Positions 34,057 through 43,032 are shown, counted from the stretch's first letter. The stretch: 64,000 nt of DNA from Nitratidesulfovibrio termitidis HI1 (GCF_000504305.1 NZ_KI632512.1:714388-778387); one strand, 5' to 3'. Made by a program: numbers and translations. Notes: generated by a model not told the origin, from the letters alone.

Positions 34057-34093
34057 AAAAGCGGCGGGCGCCGGATATGCCGGTACCCGCCGC
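34057..34093 (-). terminator. Intrinsic terminator between phnD and phnC
   Basis: On the minus strand GCGGCGGGTACCGG/CCGGCGCCCGCCGC (one mismatch) is followed by TTTTGCTT. It begins 8 bp after the phnD stop. Partial readthrough would yield more binding protein than membrane components, a common arrangement for ABC importers. Confidence 0.75.
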
Positions 34094-34100
34094 CTGTATG

Positions 34101-35174
34101 TTACTGCTTCTTGGCTTCGGCTTCTTTCTTCTTGGCCTCGGCTTCCTTCTTCTTGGCGGCCTCGGCGGCTTCCTTCTCGGCGATCTGTTGCAGGCCGCCC
34201 TGATTGAAGGTTTCGCCGTTGGCTTCCGCGATCTCGCGGATGATCGCCCAGTCCTTCTGGTAGGTAACCGGGAAGAACCGGTCGGCCCCGCCGAAGGTCT
34301 TCTGCATTTCAGGCGTGAAGCGATATTCGTTGAAGGCATCGACGATCTTCTTCACCAGGTCGGGGTTCAGGTCATGGGCATACCCGAACGAAGAGGTGGG
34401 AAACACGTCGCTCTGCCAGATGATGCGGTAGTCGGCTTCATTGATGCGCCCGGCCTGGGCCATGCGCTTGAACACGTCGCCCGCCACGGGAGCGGCATCA
34501 TAGTCGCCGTAGCCCACGCCCAGGATGGACTGGTCATGCTTGCCCGAATAGACCACGGTGTAGTCCTTTTCGGGGGTGATGCCCAGCTTGGGGAAGATGG
34601 CGCGCGGGGCCAGGTTGCCCGAGTTGGAAGAGGCGGAGGTGTGGGCCACCTTCTTGCCCTTCAGGTCGGCCAGCTTCTGGATGGGGCTGTCCTTGCGCAC
34701 GATGAGCAGCAGGCGGTAGCCCTGAAAGCCTTCAGCATCGCCCTTGACGGCGATGGGCACGTAGCCCGCCAGGTTGACGGCGTAGCAGGTGGGGCCGGTG
34801 GAGAAGCCGGCGATGTGCAGGCGGCCGGAGCGCATGGCTTCCACTTCTGCGGCGTTGGACTGCACGGTGTAGTAGATGACCTTCTTGCCGGTCTTCTTTT
34901 CCAGGTAGGCCTGGAAGTCGGCAAAGGCGTCCTTGTAGACGGCGGGGTCCTCGACCGGAGTGTAGGTGAACACCAGCGTGCTCGGATCCTTCCACTTGCC
35001 CTTGTCCTTGGGGGTATCGGCCACCAGATCCTTGTTGTCGTCGCAGAACATGGCGTCCAGGGCGCCCCTGTTGGTGCACTCGTCGGCGGCTTTGGCAAGG
35101 GTTGCGGACATGGCGCACAGCCCCAGGGCCAGCACCATCGGGGTGAGCAGCAGATGCATCCACTTCTTGGTCAT
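34101..35174 (-). CDS. phnD: Phosphonate-type ABC transporter substrate-binding protein
   Basis: A 357-residue periplasmic binding protein. The signal peptide is MTKKWMHLLLTPMVLALGL... to about residue 29 (TLAKA). PhnD family blocks include FTYTPVEDPAVYKDAFADF, GFSTGPTCYAVN, VAHTSASSNSGNLAPRA and VVYSGKHDQSILGVGYGDYDAAPV. A short N-terminal region with two cysteines (ECTNRGALDAMFCDD) precedes the domain and may form a disulfide. The C-terminus carries a Lys/Glu/Ala repeat (KKKEAEAKKKEAEAKK), unusual for PhnD. No C-P lyase or phosphonatase gene is nearby, so the ligand (phosphonate, phosphite or other) is open. Confidence 0.9.
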   Translation of the reverse strand: MTKKWMHLLLTPMVLALGLCAMSATLAKAADECTNRGALDAMFCDDNKDLVADTPKDKGKWKDPSTLVFTYTPVEDPAVYKDAFADFQAYLEKKTGKKVIYYTVQSNAAEVEAMRSGRLHIAGFSTGPTCYAVNLAGYVPIAVKGDAEGFQGYRLLLIVRKDSPIQKLADLKGKKVAHTSASSNSGNLAPRAIFPKLGITPEKDYTVVYSGKHDQSILGVGYGDYDAAPVAGDVFKRMAQAGRINEADYRIIWQSDVFPTSSFGYAHDLNPDLVKKIVDAFNEYRFTPEMQKTFGGADRFFPVTYQKDWAIIREIAEANGETFNQGGLQQIAEKEAAEAAKKKEAEAKKKEAEAKKQ

Positions 35175-35257
35175 TGCCTTCTCCTCGGTTTGCGTTGGGA
35201 TAATCAGCCCGGCTGCGACGCCTCACCCTTGTTGCCGAAACGTCGCAAAATCACCAC

Positions 35258-35285
35258 ATTATACACCATGGCGGCATATTCGCAA
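35258..35285 (-). promoter_or_regulatory. Sigma-70 promoter of the phn operon
   Basis: On the minus strand TTGCGA (35280-35285) and a perfect TATAAT (35258-35263) are 16 bp apart, about 85 bp upstream of phnD. No clear Pho box was recognised. Confidence 0.6.
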
Positions 35286-35427
35286 AGCATTTCCCCGCAG
35301 CGAAAACGCCTGCGGGAAAAAAGCCTGAGCATCGGCAAATTGCCAGAACAGAACGCGGCGCGGCAAGTGACGTTCCTGTTACAGGGCGCATCGCCAGGCA
35401 TACGCAGAGGACGGAGACACCCCCGGA

Positions 35428-36195
35428 TCAGCACCCGCCAAGGTCATCCACTACAAGGGCAGGCTGACGCGCAAGTCCTGCAAGATCCTCGCGCCGGGTT
35501 TCTCCGCTGAGCACGAGTATGAAGTCCATCCCGGCGTTTTCCGCCAGCAGCTTGTCGGTATAGATGCGGTCGCCCACCATGGCCATTTCGTGGGGCTGGT
35601 AGCGCTGGAGCAATGAGCGCAGCAGGATGGTGTTGGGCTTGCCGAACACGATGTCGGGGGTGCGCCCGGTAGCCGCCTCGTACAGGGCCATGAAGCTGCC
35701 CGCATCGGGCAGCGGGCCTTGCGGCGAAGGGCACACCTTGTCGGCATGGGTTGCCAGAAAGGCCACCTCGGGCCGTTGCAGCAGCAGGCACGACTCCGTG
35801 AGCTTGCGATAGGTGAGTTCCGTATCGTAGCCCAGCAGCACGGCCTGGCAGTCGTCCCCGGCGGTAAACGTGATGTCGGGCATGCGTTCGCGCAGGAAGG
35901 CGATGAAGTTGGCGTTGCCCACCGGGTAGACCCGGGTGATGGACTGCTCGCGCAGGTGGTCCACCAGCGGCAGCAGCGGCGAAAGCATGCGGTCGAGCCC
36001 GATGTGGATGCCCATGCCCGCCAGCTTTGCCGTGTAGTCGGCCAGGTTCTTCGACGTGTTGTTGGTCAGGAACTGGATGTCGCGCACCCCGAGGTTGCGG
36101 CGGATGAAGTCCACCGTGCCGGGAATGGGCCGGTCGCCCAGGTACACCGTGCCGTCCAGATCGAAGATGATGCAGCGCTTCTGGTCGAGATTCAT
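35428..36195 (-). CDS. HAD-IIA (NagD-like) phosphatase
   Basis: A 255-residue cytoplasmic HAD hydrolase. Motif I FDLDGTVYLGDRPIPG (catalytic Asp pair near 11-13) and the LTNNTSKN motif II block place it with NagD/phosphoglycolate phosphatase-like proteins. FGKPN (motif III Lys) and MVGDRIYTD (motif IV) follow. Of the two candidate starts, 36195 is preferred because GGGAAA lies at the right distance; 36207 would add MGNF. The substrate is unknown, typically a small phosphate ester such as a nucleotide or sugar phosphate. Confidence 0.88.
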   Translation of the reverse strand: MNLDQKRCIIFDLDGTVYLGDRPIPGTVDFIRRNLGVRDIQFLTNNTSKNLADYTAKLAGMGIHIGLDRMLSPLLPLVDHLREQSITRVYPVGNANFIAFLRERMPDITFTAGDDCQAVLLGYDTELTYRKLTESCLLLQRPEVAFLATHADKVCPSPQGPLPDAGSFMALYEAATGRTPDIVFGKPNTILLRSLLQRYQPHEMAMVGDRIYTDKLLAENAGMDFILVLSGETRREDLAGLARQPALVVDDLGGC

Positions 36196-36497
36196 GAAAT
36201 TTCCCATGTGGTATGGAGACGCGATGCGTTGATGAAGAATGTTGGCCGCTGACGGGGTGCCCCTCCCCACACGCGGACGGATCGAAGCCGCGCACGACTG
36301 AACGCAATGGAACGAACCGGCCGGAATCCACAAACGGACAAGGCCGCCGGGCGGCAGCACGAAAGCACCGCACGTTCCCGGCAGCATGTCGCATGGCAGG
36401 CCTGTCGCGTCAACGCCGAGGGACAGGTTCCGTGCTTCCCTGGCCCCGCAAATCTGGCGCAGGCCAGAAAGAATGGCTGCGTTTCCATTTTATTGCG

Positions 36498-36513
36498 CAT
36501 TGTTACAACAATG
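36498..36513. promoter_or_regulatory. Palindromic operator candidate
   Basis: CATTGTTACAACAATG is a 7-bp inverted repeat with a 2-bp centre that abuts the -35 hexamer of the downstream promoter. The binding protein is unknown. It could serve either of the two divergent genes. Confidence 0.45.
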
Positions 36514-36542
36514 TTGCAGTGGCACGGCAAGTCCATTATAGC
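36514..36542 (+). promoter_or_regulatory. Putative promoter for the FakA-FakB fusion gene
   Basis: TTGCAG (36514-36519) and TATAGC (36537-36542) are 17 bp apart. The start codon at 36717 implies a long leader. Confidence 0.45.
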
Positions 36543-36716
36543 TAACGCGCCGCTGGGAGCTGGCATGCCGCAAGGCCGCTGCCCGGCCGCATGCTCCGCG
36601 CCTTTGCGGCGTGGTTTTGCCACCGCCCGGCCTTGCTTCATTCCATATATTTGCCCCGTCAGGAGCGACCCCACTTGCAGGAAAGGCAGACTCCGTCCCC
36701 GGCCCCGTCCCGGACC

Positions 36717-38714
36717 ATGACCCCGACTTCGGTCCAGACATCGGCCCAGCCCCCGGCACAACCTCAGGCCGGTTCCGCCCCCGAAGGCCAGGCCCAGCCC
36801 TCGCGCATCCGCTATCTCGACGGCATCCGCTTCCGCCGGGTGGTGCGCGCCGCCGCGCGCCGTCTCATCGAAAAGCACGGCCATCTCAATGCCATCAACG
36901 TGTTCCCCGTGCCGGACGGCGACACGGGCAGCAACATGGCGGGCACCATGAAATCCATCGTGGCCTCCACCTCGGCCACGCCGGAAAGTTCCATCGGCCG
37001 CATGAGTTCCATCGTGGCCGAATCGGCGCTGATGGGCGCGCGGGGCAATTCCGGGGTCATCCTGGCCCAGTTTCTGGCCGGGTTTTCCGAAGGGGTGAAG
37101 GATCTTTCGCGCGTCAGCCCGCGCGACTTCGCCGAGGCCGCATCGCTGGCCGCGCGCCGCGCCGTGGAGGCCATCGCCCACCCCAAGGAAGGCACCATCC
37201 TCACGGTCATCCGCGACTGGGCCGAGCACCTGCGAGAAAACTGCCATTCCTACAAGGATTTTCACCACCTGCTTCACGATTCGCTGGACCGTGCCCGCCA
37301 GTCCGTGCAGGAAACGCGCGAAAAGCTGGCCGCGCTCAAGGCCGCCGACGTTGTCGACGCCGGGGGCCTTGGCTTCGTGTATCTGCTTGAAGGCATTGCC
37401 GAATTCACCGAACGCGGCACCATCAACCGGCGGAGCCACGCCGGGGATACGGACGCGCCCGGCGAGGGCGGGGCGCATGACGGCGCGGAAAGGGCGGGCG
37501 GTGACGACGCCTGCGGCGCCGACAACGCCACCTTGGGCGAGGCCCAGGAGCGGGTTGCCGTGGAGGAGCTGACCTACGGCTATTGCACCGAATGCCTGAT
37601 CCGCAGTAAAATGGCCAGCCCCATCGACCGCGACGAATTGCGCGTGCGGCTGGAAGAGTTGGGCGACTCCATCGTGGTGGCGGGCGCCGGGGCGGTAACC
37701 CGCGTCCACGTGCATACCGACACGCCGGACACGGTGTTCGCCATCGCCGCGGAGTACGGCGAAGTTTCGCACCACAAGGCGGAAGACATGCTGCGCCAGC
37801 ACCGCGACCTGCTGGCTGCCGTGGCGGGGGGGCAACCCCAGGCCGCGCCCGCTCCGACGGGCACCGCCGTGGTCACCGATTCCACCTGCGACCTGCCGCG
37901 CGAACTGCTGGACCAGTACGCCATCCGCACCGTGCCCCTGCGCCTGTTTCTGGACGATGAGGAGTACGTGGACAAGGTCAGCATCTCGGCGGACGAGTTC
38001 AACCGTCGCCTGCCCTCGTCCCGCTCCGCGCGCACCTCGCAGCCCGCGCCCGCCGATTTCCGCACTGTGTACGAAGAGGTGCTACGCACCCATGCGCAAG
38101 TGGCCTCTCTGCACGTGACGGCCATGTACAGCGGCACCCACCAGTCCGCCGCCACCGTGGCGCGCATGGTTTCGCCCCACATCGCCGCCGTGGACTGCCG
38201 CACCCTGACCGTGGGCCTTGGCCTGGTGGTGCTGGAGGCGGCCCGCCGCGCACAGGCGGGCATGGACGCCGCGGAGGTGGCCCGACTGGCCGCGCGCGAC
38301 GCCGACAACCTGCACGTGTACGTTTCCATGGACACCCTGGACTTTGCCGTGCGTGGTGGCCGCATGAGCCGGGGCACCGGCATGGTGGCCAAGCTGCTGC
38401 ACATCAAGCCGGTGCTGTGCTTCGACCCGCGCAAGGGCGGCAAGGTGGACGTGGCGGCCAAGGGCATCGGCCCGCGCCGGGCCGGGGAAAAGCTGTTCGC
38501 CCTGCTCGGGCAGGCGCTGGCCGCCCTCGACAACCCGCGCTTTGCCATTGCCCATGTGGGCGCGCCGGACACCGCCGCCCGCTACGCCAGGGAACTGGAA
38601 GCCCGCTTCGGCGTGGCTCCGCTGTACGTGGTGCCCGCATCGCCGGTGCTGGGCTGCCACAGCGGCCCCGGGGCCTGCGCCGTGACCCTGCTGGGCGATC
38701 CCAAAGACGGATAA
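36717..38714 (+). CDS. FakA-FakB fusion: DAK2 (fatty acid kinase) domain joined to DegV domain
   Basis: A protein of about 665 residues. The N-terminal DhaL-like domain (about 35-245) has the metal/ATP site INVFPVPDGDTGSNM, as in FakA. After a charged Gly/Ala/Asp-rich linker comes the FakA middle domain (about 280-370), with YGYCTECLIRSK, LGDSIVVAGAG and RVHVHTDTP. The C-terminal half (about 385-660) is a DegV/FakB fatty-acid-binding domain starting AVVTDSTCDLP. In Firmicutes FakA and FakB are separate and phosphorylate exogenous fatty acids; here the DegV part occupies the place of FakA's C-terminal domain. Start choice is uncertain: the ATG at 36717 lacks a close Shine-Dalgarno. Confidence 0.85.
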   Translation: MTPTSVQTSAQPPAQPQAGSAPEGQAQPSRIRYLDGIRFRRVVRAAARRLIEKHGHLNAINVFPVPDGDTGSNMAGTMKSIVASTSATPESSIGRMSSIVAESALMGARGNSGVILAQFLAGFSEGVKDLSRVSPRDFAEAASLAARRAVEAIAHPKEGTILTVIRDWAEHLRENCHSYKDFHHLLHDSLDRARQSVQETREKLAALKAADVVDAGGLGFVYLLEGIAEFTERGTINRRSHAGDTDAPGEGGAHDGAERAGGDDACGADNATLGEAQERVAVEELTYGYCTECLIRSKMASPIDRDELRVRLEELGDSIVVAGAGAVTRVHVHTDTPDTVFAIAAEYGEVSHHKAEDMLRQHRDLLAAVAGGQPQAAPAPTGTAVVTDSTCDLPRELLDQYAIRTVPLRLFLDDEEYVDKVSISADEFNRRLPSSRSARTSQPAPADFRTVYEEVLRTHAQVASLHVTAMYSGTHQSAATVARMVSPHIAAVDCRTLTVGLGLVVLEAARRAQAGMDAAEVARLAARDADNLHVYVSMDTLDFAVRGGRMSRGTGMVAKLLHIKPVLCFDPRKGGKVDVAAKGIGPRRAGEKLFALLGQALAALDNPRFAIAHVGAPDTAARYARELEARFGVAPLYVVPASPVLGCHSGPGACAVTLLGDPKDG

Positions 38715-39092
38715 CGACGCCAGACGCGCCCGATGCATCGGCGCGCGCCAGGTCACGTCGTCACTTCGTCACTTCATCACGACGTCATTACGGCATTACC
38801 GCCAGGCGGGGGCAATCAGGCTCCACGCCCCTGCCGCACGCATGTCCGTCGGATAATCATCCCCCCGGCACGGCTTTTCACGGTCGTGCCCTTGCCAGAC
38901 GCCCGCCTTGCGGCTATCTGTCAGGGTATGGAAGGCAGCGGATGGGCACACCCGGCCCGCCGTCAGCCTGCATCACAGGCAGCCACGGACCGGCAGCCCC
39001 GAACAGGCGACATGACGCCGTCCCCACCCGCATTCCGGATGATAGCGGGGGACGCTCATGCGCCACGGCCTTCGTGCCAGAGGGGGTGCGCC
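38715..39092. other. Intergenic region, 378 bp
   Basis: No gene or RNA is recognised. A short degenerate GTCACTTC-type duplication (about 38755-38780) and a GGGGGTG ribosome site at its right end are the only features noted. Confidence 0.4.
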
Positions 39093-39326
39093 ATGGCGTA
39101 CATCTATTCCGACATTTCCACCTTTTCCGGTCGCAAGATGCTGGAAATGGTGCTTGGGCAGCAGGAGCGTGCGGGCATGCGCCTTCAGGTGACGGACGAA
39201 ATCATCGCCCTGTACATGCGTTCGTTGCAGGTGGCGGAGCAGTACCCCACCAAGATCATGACCGCATCGCAACGCGGCGTTGCCCCGGAAGTGATCCGGG
39301 GGCTGATAGCAAGCTGGTCCATCTGA
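39093..39326 (+). CDS. Small hypothetical protein, 77 residues
   Basis: Opens MAYIYSDISTFSGRKMLEMV after an AGGGGGTG ribosome site; the frame continues upstream to 38733 but the added sequence is low-complexity. The protein is helical and mixed-charge with no signal peptide, membrane segment or cysteine. No family is recognised. A good terminator follows, supporting a genuine monocistronic gene. Confidence 0.65.
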   Translation: MAYIYSDISTFSGRKMLEMVLGQQERAGMRLQVTDEIIALYMRSLQVAEQYPTKIMTASQRGVAPEVIRGLIASWSI

Positions 39327-39380
39327 CGGCGCGCGGGCAATATGTATCCTGCGGCTTCCTTCGGCTGATTCATGACCTAC

Positions 39381-39410
39381 ACGGCGGCTCCTGCGGGAGC
39401 CGCCGTTTCT
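39381..39410 (+). terminator. Intrinsic terminator after the 77-residue protein
   Basis: The perfect 11-bp stem ACGGCGGCTCC/GGAGCCGCCGT with loop TGCG is followed by TTCTTG. Confidence 0.78.
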
Positions 39411-39823
39411 TGTGCCGTCGCCCATATCCGTCGTACCTGCGGGAACTACGCCAGCACGGCGCTGCCTCCCCCTGCGCCGTATTTCGCGCCGGTTGCGTTG
39501 CCCGGCCCCCGTCCCGTTTCCGTCCGTTCACGGCTGGGCATGTCGGCCCTGATCGGGACGAATCTGACGGTACACGGCGCCTCTGCGGCATCACCGCCGC
39601 ATTGACAGCTTGCGCACGCCAAGCCCCCGGCATCTTCCATTGTTTGCACAACCGTGCGACTTGTCGAATTTTCCTTGCCGTGACCCGTGGTTGCGTTTAT
39701 TGATGGCCCAAACGCGCGCAGGGGCGGCACTCTTGCCGCTCGCATCATCCCGGCCCACGCGGCCCGGCCACCACGGAACGGACGCCCTGCTCCGTTGCAC
39801 CCAAAGCCACCACTGGTGTGCCC
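39411..39823. other. 413-bp region upstream of korD
   Basis: No gene is recognised; open frames here are Pro/Ala-rich shadows. A TTGACA at about 39603 has no matching -10. The promoter for the kor operon presumably lies in this stretch but could not be pinpointed. Confidence 0.4.
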
Positions 39824-40150
39824 ATGTCAAAGAAGCAAAAAGGTCAGACCCGCGTCTGCGTCTACCCCGACTGGTGCAAGGGCTGCGGCCTGTGCGTGGC
39901 CTTCTGCCCCGCCAAGGTGCTTGTGCTGAACACCTTCGGCAAGGCCGAGGTTGCCCACGAGGACGAGTGCATCAATTGCGGGTTCTGCGAACTGCACTGT
40001 CCGGACTTCGCCATCGCCATCAAGCCGCGCACCCGCAACGGTGCAGGCCAGCCGGACCCCCGCAGCGGATGGAGCGACCCCGAATCCGAGCATGGCCGCG
40101 CCTCGCCCCCGGTGCGCACGGCCGAACCGAACCCCAACCCCGAAGAGTGA
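39824..40150 (+). CDS. korD: 2-oxoacid:ferredoxin oxidoreductase, ferredoxin (delta) subunit
   Basis: A 108-residue electron-transfer subunit. Two [4Fe-4S] motifs, CKGCGLCVAFCP and CINCGFCELHCP, sit between about 19 and 66. The C-terminal 40 residues are Pro/Glu/Arg-rich and probably disordered. It starts MSKKQKG at 39824 (an in-frame ATG 6 bp earlier is possible). The order ferredoxin, alpha, beta, gamma with korA 4 bp downstream marks this as a four-subunit 2-oxoglutarate-type enzyme. Confidence 0.82.
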   Translation: MSKKQKGQTRVCVYPDWCKGCGLCVAFCPAKVLVLNTFGKAEVAHEDECINCGFCELHCPDFAIAIKPRTRNGAGQPDPRSGWSDPESEHGRASPPVRTAEPNPNPEE

Positions 40151-40154
40151 CGCC

Positions 40155-41303
40155 ATGTCGGTGCAACGCAAGAAACGCAAGAGACGCGAACTGTTCGCGC
40201 TCGGCAACGAAGCGGTGGCCGAGGGCGCACTGCTGGCCGGGTGCTCGTTCTATGCAGGCTACCCCATCACCCCGTCCACAGAGATCATGGAGGTCATGGC
40301 CAACCGCCTGCCCCTGATCGAAGACGGCGTGTTCATCCAGATGGAAGACGAAATCGCCAGCATGGGCGCCGCCATCGGCGCATCGCTGGCGGGCCGCAAG
40401 GCCATGACGGCCACCTCCGGCCCCGGCTTTGCCCTGATGCAGGAGCACATCGGCTACGCCTGCATGGTCGAGGCCCCGCTGGTGGTGGTCAACGTCATGC
40501 GCGGCGGCCCCAGCACCGGCCTGCCCACCAGCCCGGCCCAGGCCGACGTGCAGATGGCCCGCTGGGGCACCCACGGCGACCACCCCATCATCGTGCTGTC
40601 CGCATCCAACGTGCAGGAATGCCTGGAGATGACCGTGACGGCCTTCAACTTTGCCGAAAAATACCGCACCCCGGTCATCCTGCTGCTGGACGAGGTGACG
40701 GCCCACACCCGCGAAAAGATCACCGTGCCCGACCCGGACGAGGTGGAAATCCTTTCCCGCGTGGAGCCCACGGTGCCGCCGGAATGGTTCAAGCCCTATG
40801 CCGACACGGCGCGCGGCGTGCCCGCCATGGCGCCCATCGGCTCCGGCTACCGCACCCATGTCACCGGGCTGACCCACGATGTCATGGGCTACCCCACCCA
40901 GCGCCCCGATGAAGTGAAGGACGCCATGCTGCGCCTGTTCCGCAAGATCGACCAGTATTACGGCGACATCCAGATGGCCGACGAATACATGATGGACGAC
41001 GCGGAAGTGGCCGTGGTGGCCTACGGCAGCGTGGCGCGTTCCGCCCACCTGGCCGTGGAACAGGCCCGCGAACGCGGGGCCAAGGCCGGGCTGCTCACCC
41101 TGAAGACGCTGTTCCCCTTCCCCCGCCCGGCGGTGGAAAAGCTGACCCACCGCTGCCATACCGTGGTGGTGCCCGAAATGAACATGGGGCAGATGTCGCG
41201 CGAGGTGAAGCGCGTCAACAATGGCCGCACCAAGGTGCGCACCATCAACCGGGTGGACGGGCAGATCATCACGCCCTCCGAAATCCTGAAAGCCATACTG
41301 TAG
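40155..41303 (+). CDS. korA: 2-oxoglutarate:ferredoxin oxidoreductase, alpha subunit
   Basis: A 382-residue subunit. The opening LFALGNEAVAEGALLAGC and AGYPITPSTEIMEVMA are diagnostic of the alpha (pyrimidine-binding) subunit of the KorA group. It includes the domain VVAYGSVARSAHLAVEQARERG near 290-312. Together with KorB it oxidises 2-oxoglutarate (or a related 2-oxoacid) with CoA to the acyl-CoA, CO2 and reduced ferredoxin; substrate preference is inferred from subunit pattern. The start at 40155 follows the korD stop. Confidence 0.84.
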   Translation: MSVQRKKRKRRELFALGNEAVAEGALLAGCSFYAGYPITPSTEIMEVMANRLPLIEDGVFIQMEDEIASMGAAIGASLAGRKAMTATSGPGFALMQEHIGYACMVEAPLVVVNVMRGGPSTGLPTSPAQADVQMARWGTHGDHPIIVLSASNVQECLEMTVTAFNFAEKYRTPVILLLDEVTAHTREKITVPDPDEVEILSRVEPTVPPEWFKPYADTARGVPAMAPIGSGYRTHVTGLTHDVMGYPTQRPDEVKDAMLRLFRKIDQYYGDIQMADEYMMDDAEVAVVAYGSVARSAHLAVEQARERGAKAGLLTLKTLFPFPRPAVEKLTHRCHTVVVPEMNMGQMSREVKRVNNGRTKVRTINRVDGQIITPSEILKAIL

Positions 41304-41310
41304 GTGGGCC

Positions 41311-42144
41311 ATGGCGGACGTTACCCAACTCATCCACGACTACCTGCGCCATAACAAGAAGTTCCCCCACGTGTTCTGCGCGGGCTGCGGCCACGGCATC
41401 GTGCTCGGTTCGCTGATCCGCAGCGTGCACGCACTGGGCCTGCCCAAGGACGACGTGGTGCTGGTGGCGGGCATCGGCTGTTCCGGCCGCATGGCCGTGT
41501 ACGTCGATTTCAACACCGTACACACCACCCATGGCCGGGCGCTTACCTTCGCCACCGGCATCAAGATGGCCAACCCCAAGCTGAAGGTCATCTGCGTCAT
41601 GGGCGATGGCGACGCCATGTCCATCGGCGGTAACCACCTCATCCACGCCGCGCGGCGCAACATCGGCGTTACCGCGCTGATCCTGAACAACCAGATCTAC
41701 GGCATGACCGGCGGCCAGTGTTCATCCGCCACGCCGCAGGGCGACATTTCCATGACCACGCCCTTCGGATCGCTGGAAAAATCCTTCGACATCGTGGACA
41801 TGTGCAAGTCTGCGGGCGCCAGCTACGTGGCGCGGGGCACCTCGTTCCATGCCATCCAGCTGGACCGGCTGATCAGCTCGGCCATCATGCATCCCGGCTT
41901 TGCGATGGTGGAAGTGTTCAGCCCCTGCCCCACCCAGTACGGGCGCAAGAACAAGTTCCGCAATGCCGTGGACATGTACAAGTGGCTGAAGTCCAACACG
42001 GTGAAGGTGGAAACCCTGAAGGAGCCGGATCGCAAACCCGCTGACGGGCGCATCCCCATCGGGGTGTTCCGCGACGTGGAAGAACCAGGCCTTGAGGAAC
42101 GCTACTTCGAGCTGCAACGCAAACTCATGGGGCAGAACCGATGA
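41311..42144 (+). CDS. korB: 2-oxoglutarate:ferredoxin oxidoreductase, beta subunit
   Basis: A 277-residue TPP-binding subunit. The TPP/Mg motif GDGDAMSIGGNHLIHA ends in ILNNQIYGMTGGQ, both standard. The cysteine in FCAGCGHG (about 24-29) and the later IGCSGR belong to the conserved cluster-binding set, though the subunit's own cluster is completed by only a few cysteines. ATGA overlap joins it to korC. Confidence 0.86.
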   Translation: MADVTQLIHDYLRHNKKFPHVFCAGCGHGIVLGSLIRSVHALGLPKDDVVLVAGIGCSGRMAVYVDFNTVHTTHGRALTFATGIKMANPKLKVICVMGDGDAMSIGGNHLIHAARRNIGVTALILNNQIYGMTGGQCSSATPQGDISMTTPFGSLEKSFDIVDMCKSAGASYVARGTSFHAIQLDRLISSAIMHPGFAMVEVFSPCPTQYGRKNKFRNAVDMYKWLKSNTVKVETLKEPDRKPADGRIPIGVFRDVEEPGLEERYFELQRKLMGQNR

Positions 42145-42764
42145 AGGCGCCGCAACCCATAGACCGTTTCGAAATCCGTCTTTCGGGCCTTGGCGGGCAG
42201 GGGCTGATAACCCTGGGCCGCCTGCTGGGCTCGGCGCTGGCGCTGGGCCACGGCTACTACGTCACCCAGACCCAGAGCTATGGCCCCGAGGCGCGCGGCG
42301 GCTCCAGCCGTGCCGACGTGGTTGTCAGTTCGCGCCCCATCAGTTACCCCAAGACCGAAAACTTGGACCTGCTGGTTGCGCTCAGCCCCGAGGCGTGCAA
42401 CAGCTACTACCGCCTGCTCAAGAAGACCGGCATCCTGCTGGTGGACACCACCCTGGTCAAGCACGCGCCCACCAACGTGTACCTGGGCCTGCCGTTCACC
42501 CAGATGGCCAAGGAGCAGATCGGCAACCCCATGACCATCAACACCATGGTCATGGGCGCGGTGACGCACCTTCTGCCCTATGCCGACCCGAGGGTGATGC
42601 GCAAGAGCATGGAAGCCAACCTGCCCGCCAAGATCCGCGAGGTGAACGTCAAGGCCTTTGCCCTGGGGCTGAAGCAGGCCCAGCGCCACTTTGGCGATGC
42701 GGGCGGCATCTGGGCGGCGGCGGAGGAGAATGGGGCGCACGCCGAGGACGACATCATAGTCTAG
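42141..42764 (+). CDS. korC: 2-oxoglutarate:ferredoxin oxidoreductase, gamma subunit
   Basis: A 207-residue gamma subunit. It opens with the family signature LSGLGGQGLITLGRLLG and contains QTQSYGPEARGGSSRADVV, both typical of the KorC/PorG domain. It overlaps korB by 4 bp. A weak GGGGGC/GCCCCC hairpin follows directly but has no T-run. Confidence 0.86.
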   Translation: MKAPQPIDRFEIRLSGLGGQGLITLGRLLGSALALGHGYYVTQTQSYGPEARGGSSRADVVVSSRPISYPKTENLDLLVALSPEACNSYYRLLKKTGILLVDTTLVKHAPTNVYLGLPFTQMAKEQIGNPMTINTMVMGAVTHLLPYADPRVMRKSMEANLPAKIREVNVKAFALGLKQAQRHFGDAGGIWAAAEENGAHAEDDIIV

Positions 42765-43032
42765 GGGGCGCGCCCGTCCTTTTGCCCCCTGTCGGTGTCA
42801 GGCTTCGTTCGCCGCTCCGGTCACGCACCAAAGAGTGCGCTCCCATCGCGGTGAACTCGCCTTCCTTGACAGGGAACAAAAATCCTGGGCGCGCCAAAAA
42901 TGTGAGCGCTTTGCCTTCGTTGCCGGAGAATGAAATTCGCGCCTCGCGAATGAACACAAAGGGCGTTAATACAGAAAGCCCGGATATGAACAACGCATTT
43001 CCGCCCCTCGCCGGGCGCAGACGGACCAGACC

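Larger units (their letters stand above)
36196..36716. other. Divergent region between the HAD and FakA-FakB genes
   Basis: 521 bp with no gene, including a 16-bp perfect palindrome and a promoter-like pair near 36498-36542. The remaining sequence shows nothing recognisable. Confidence 0.5.
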
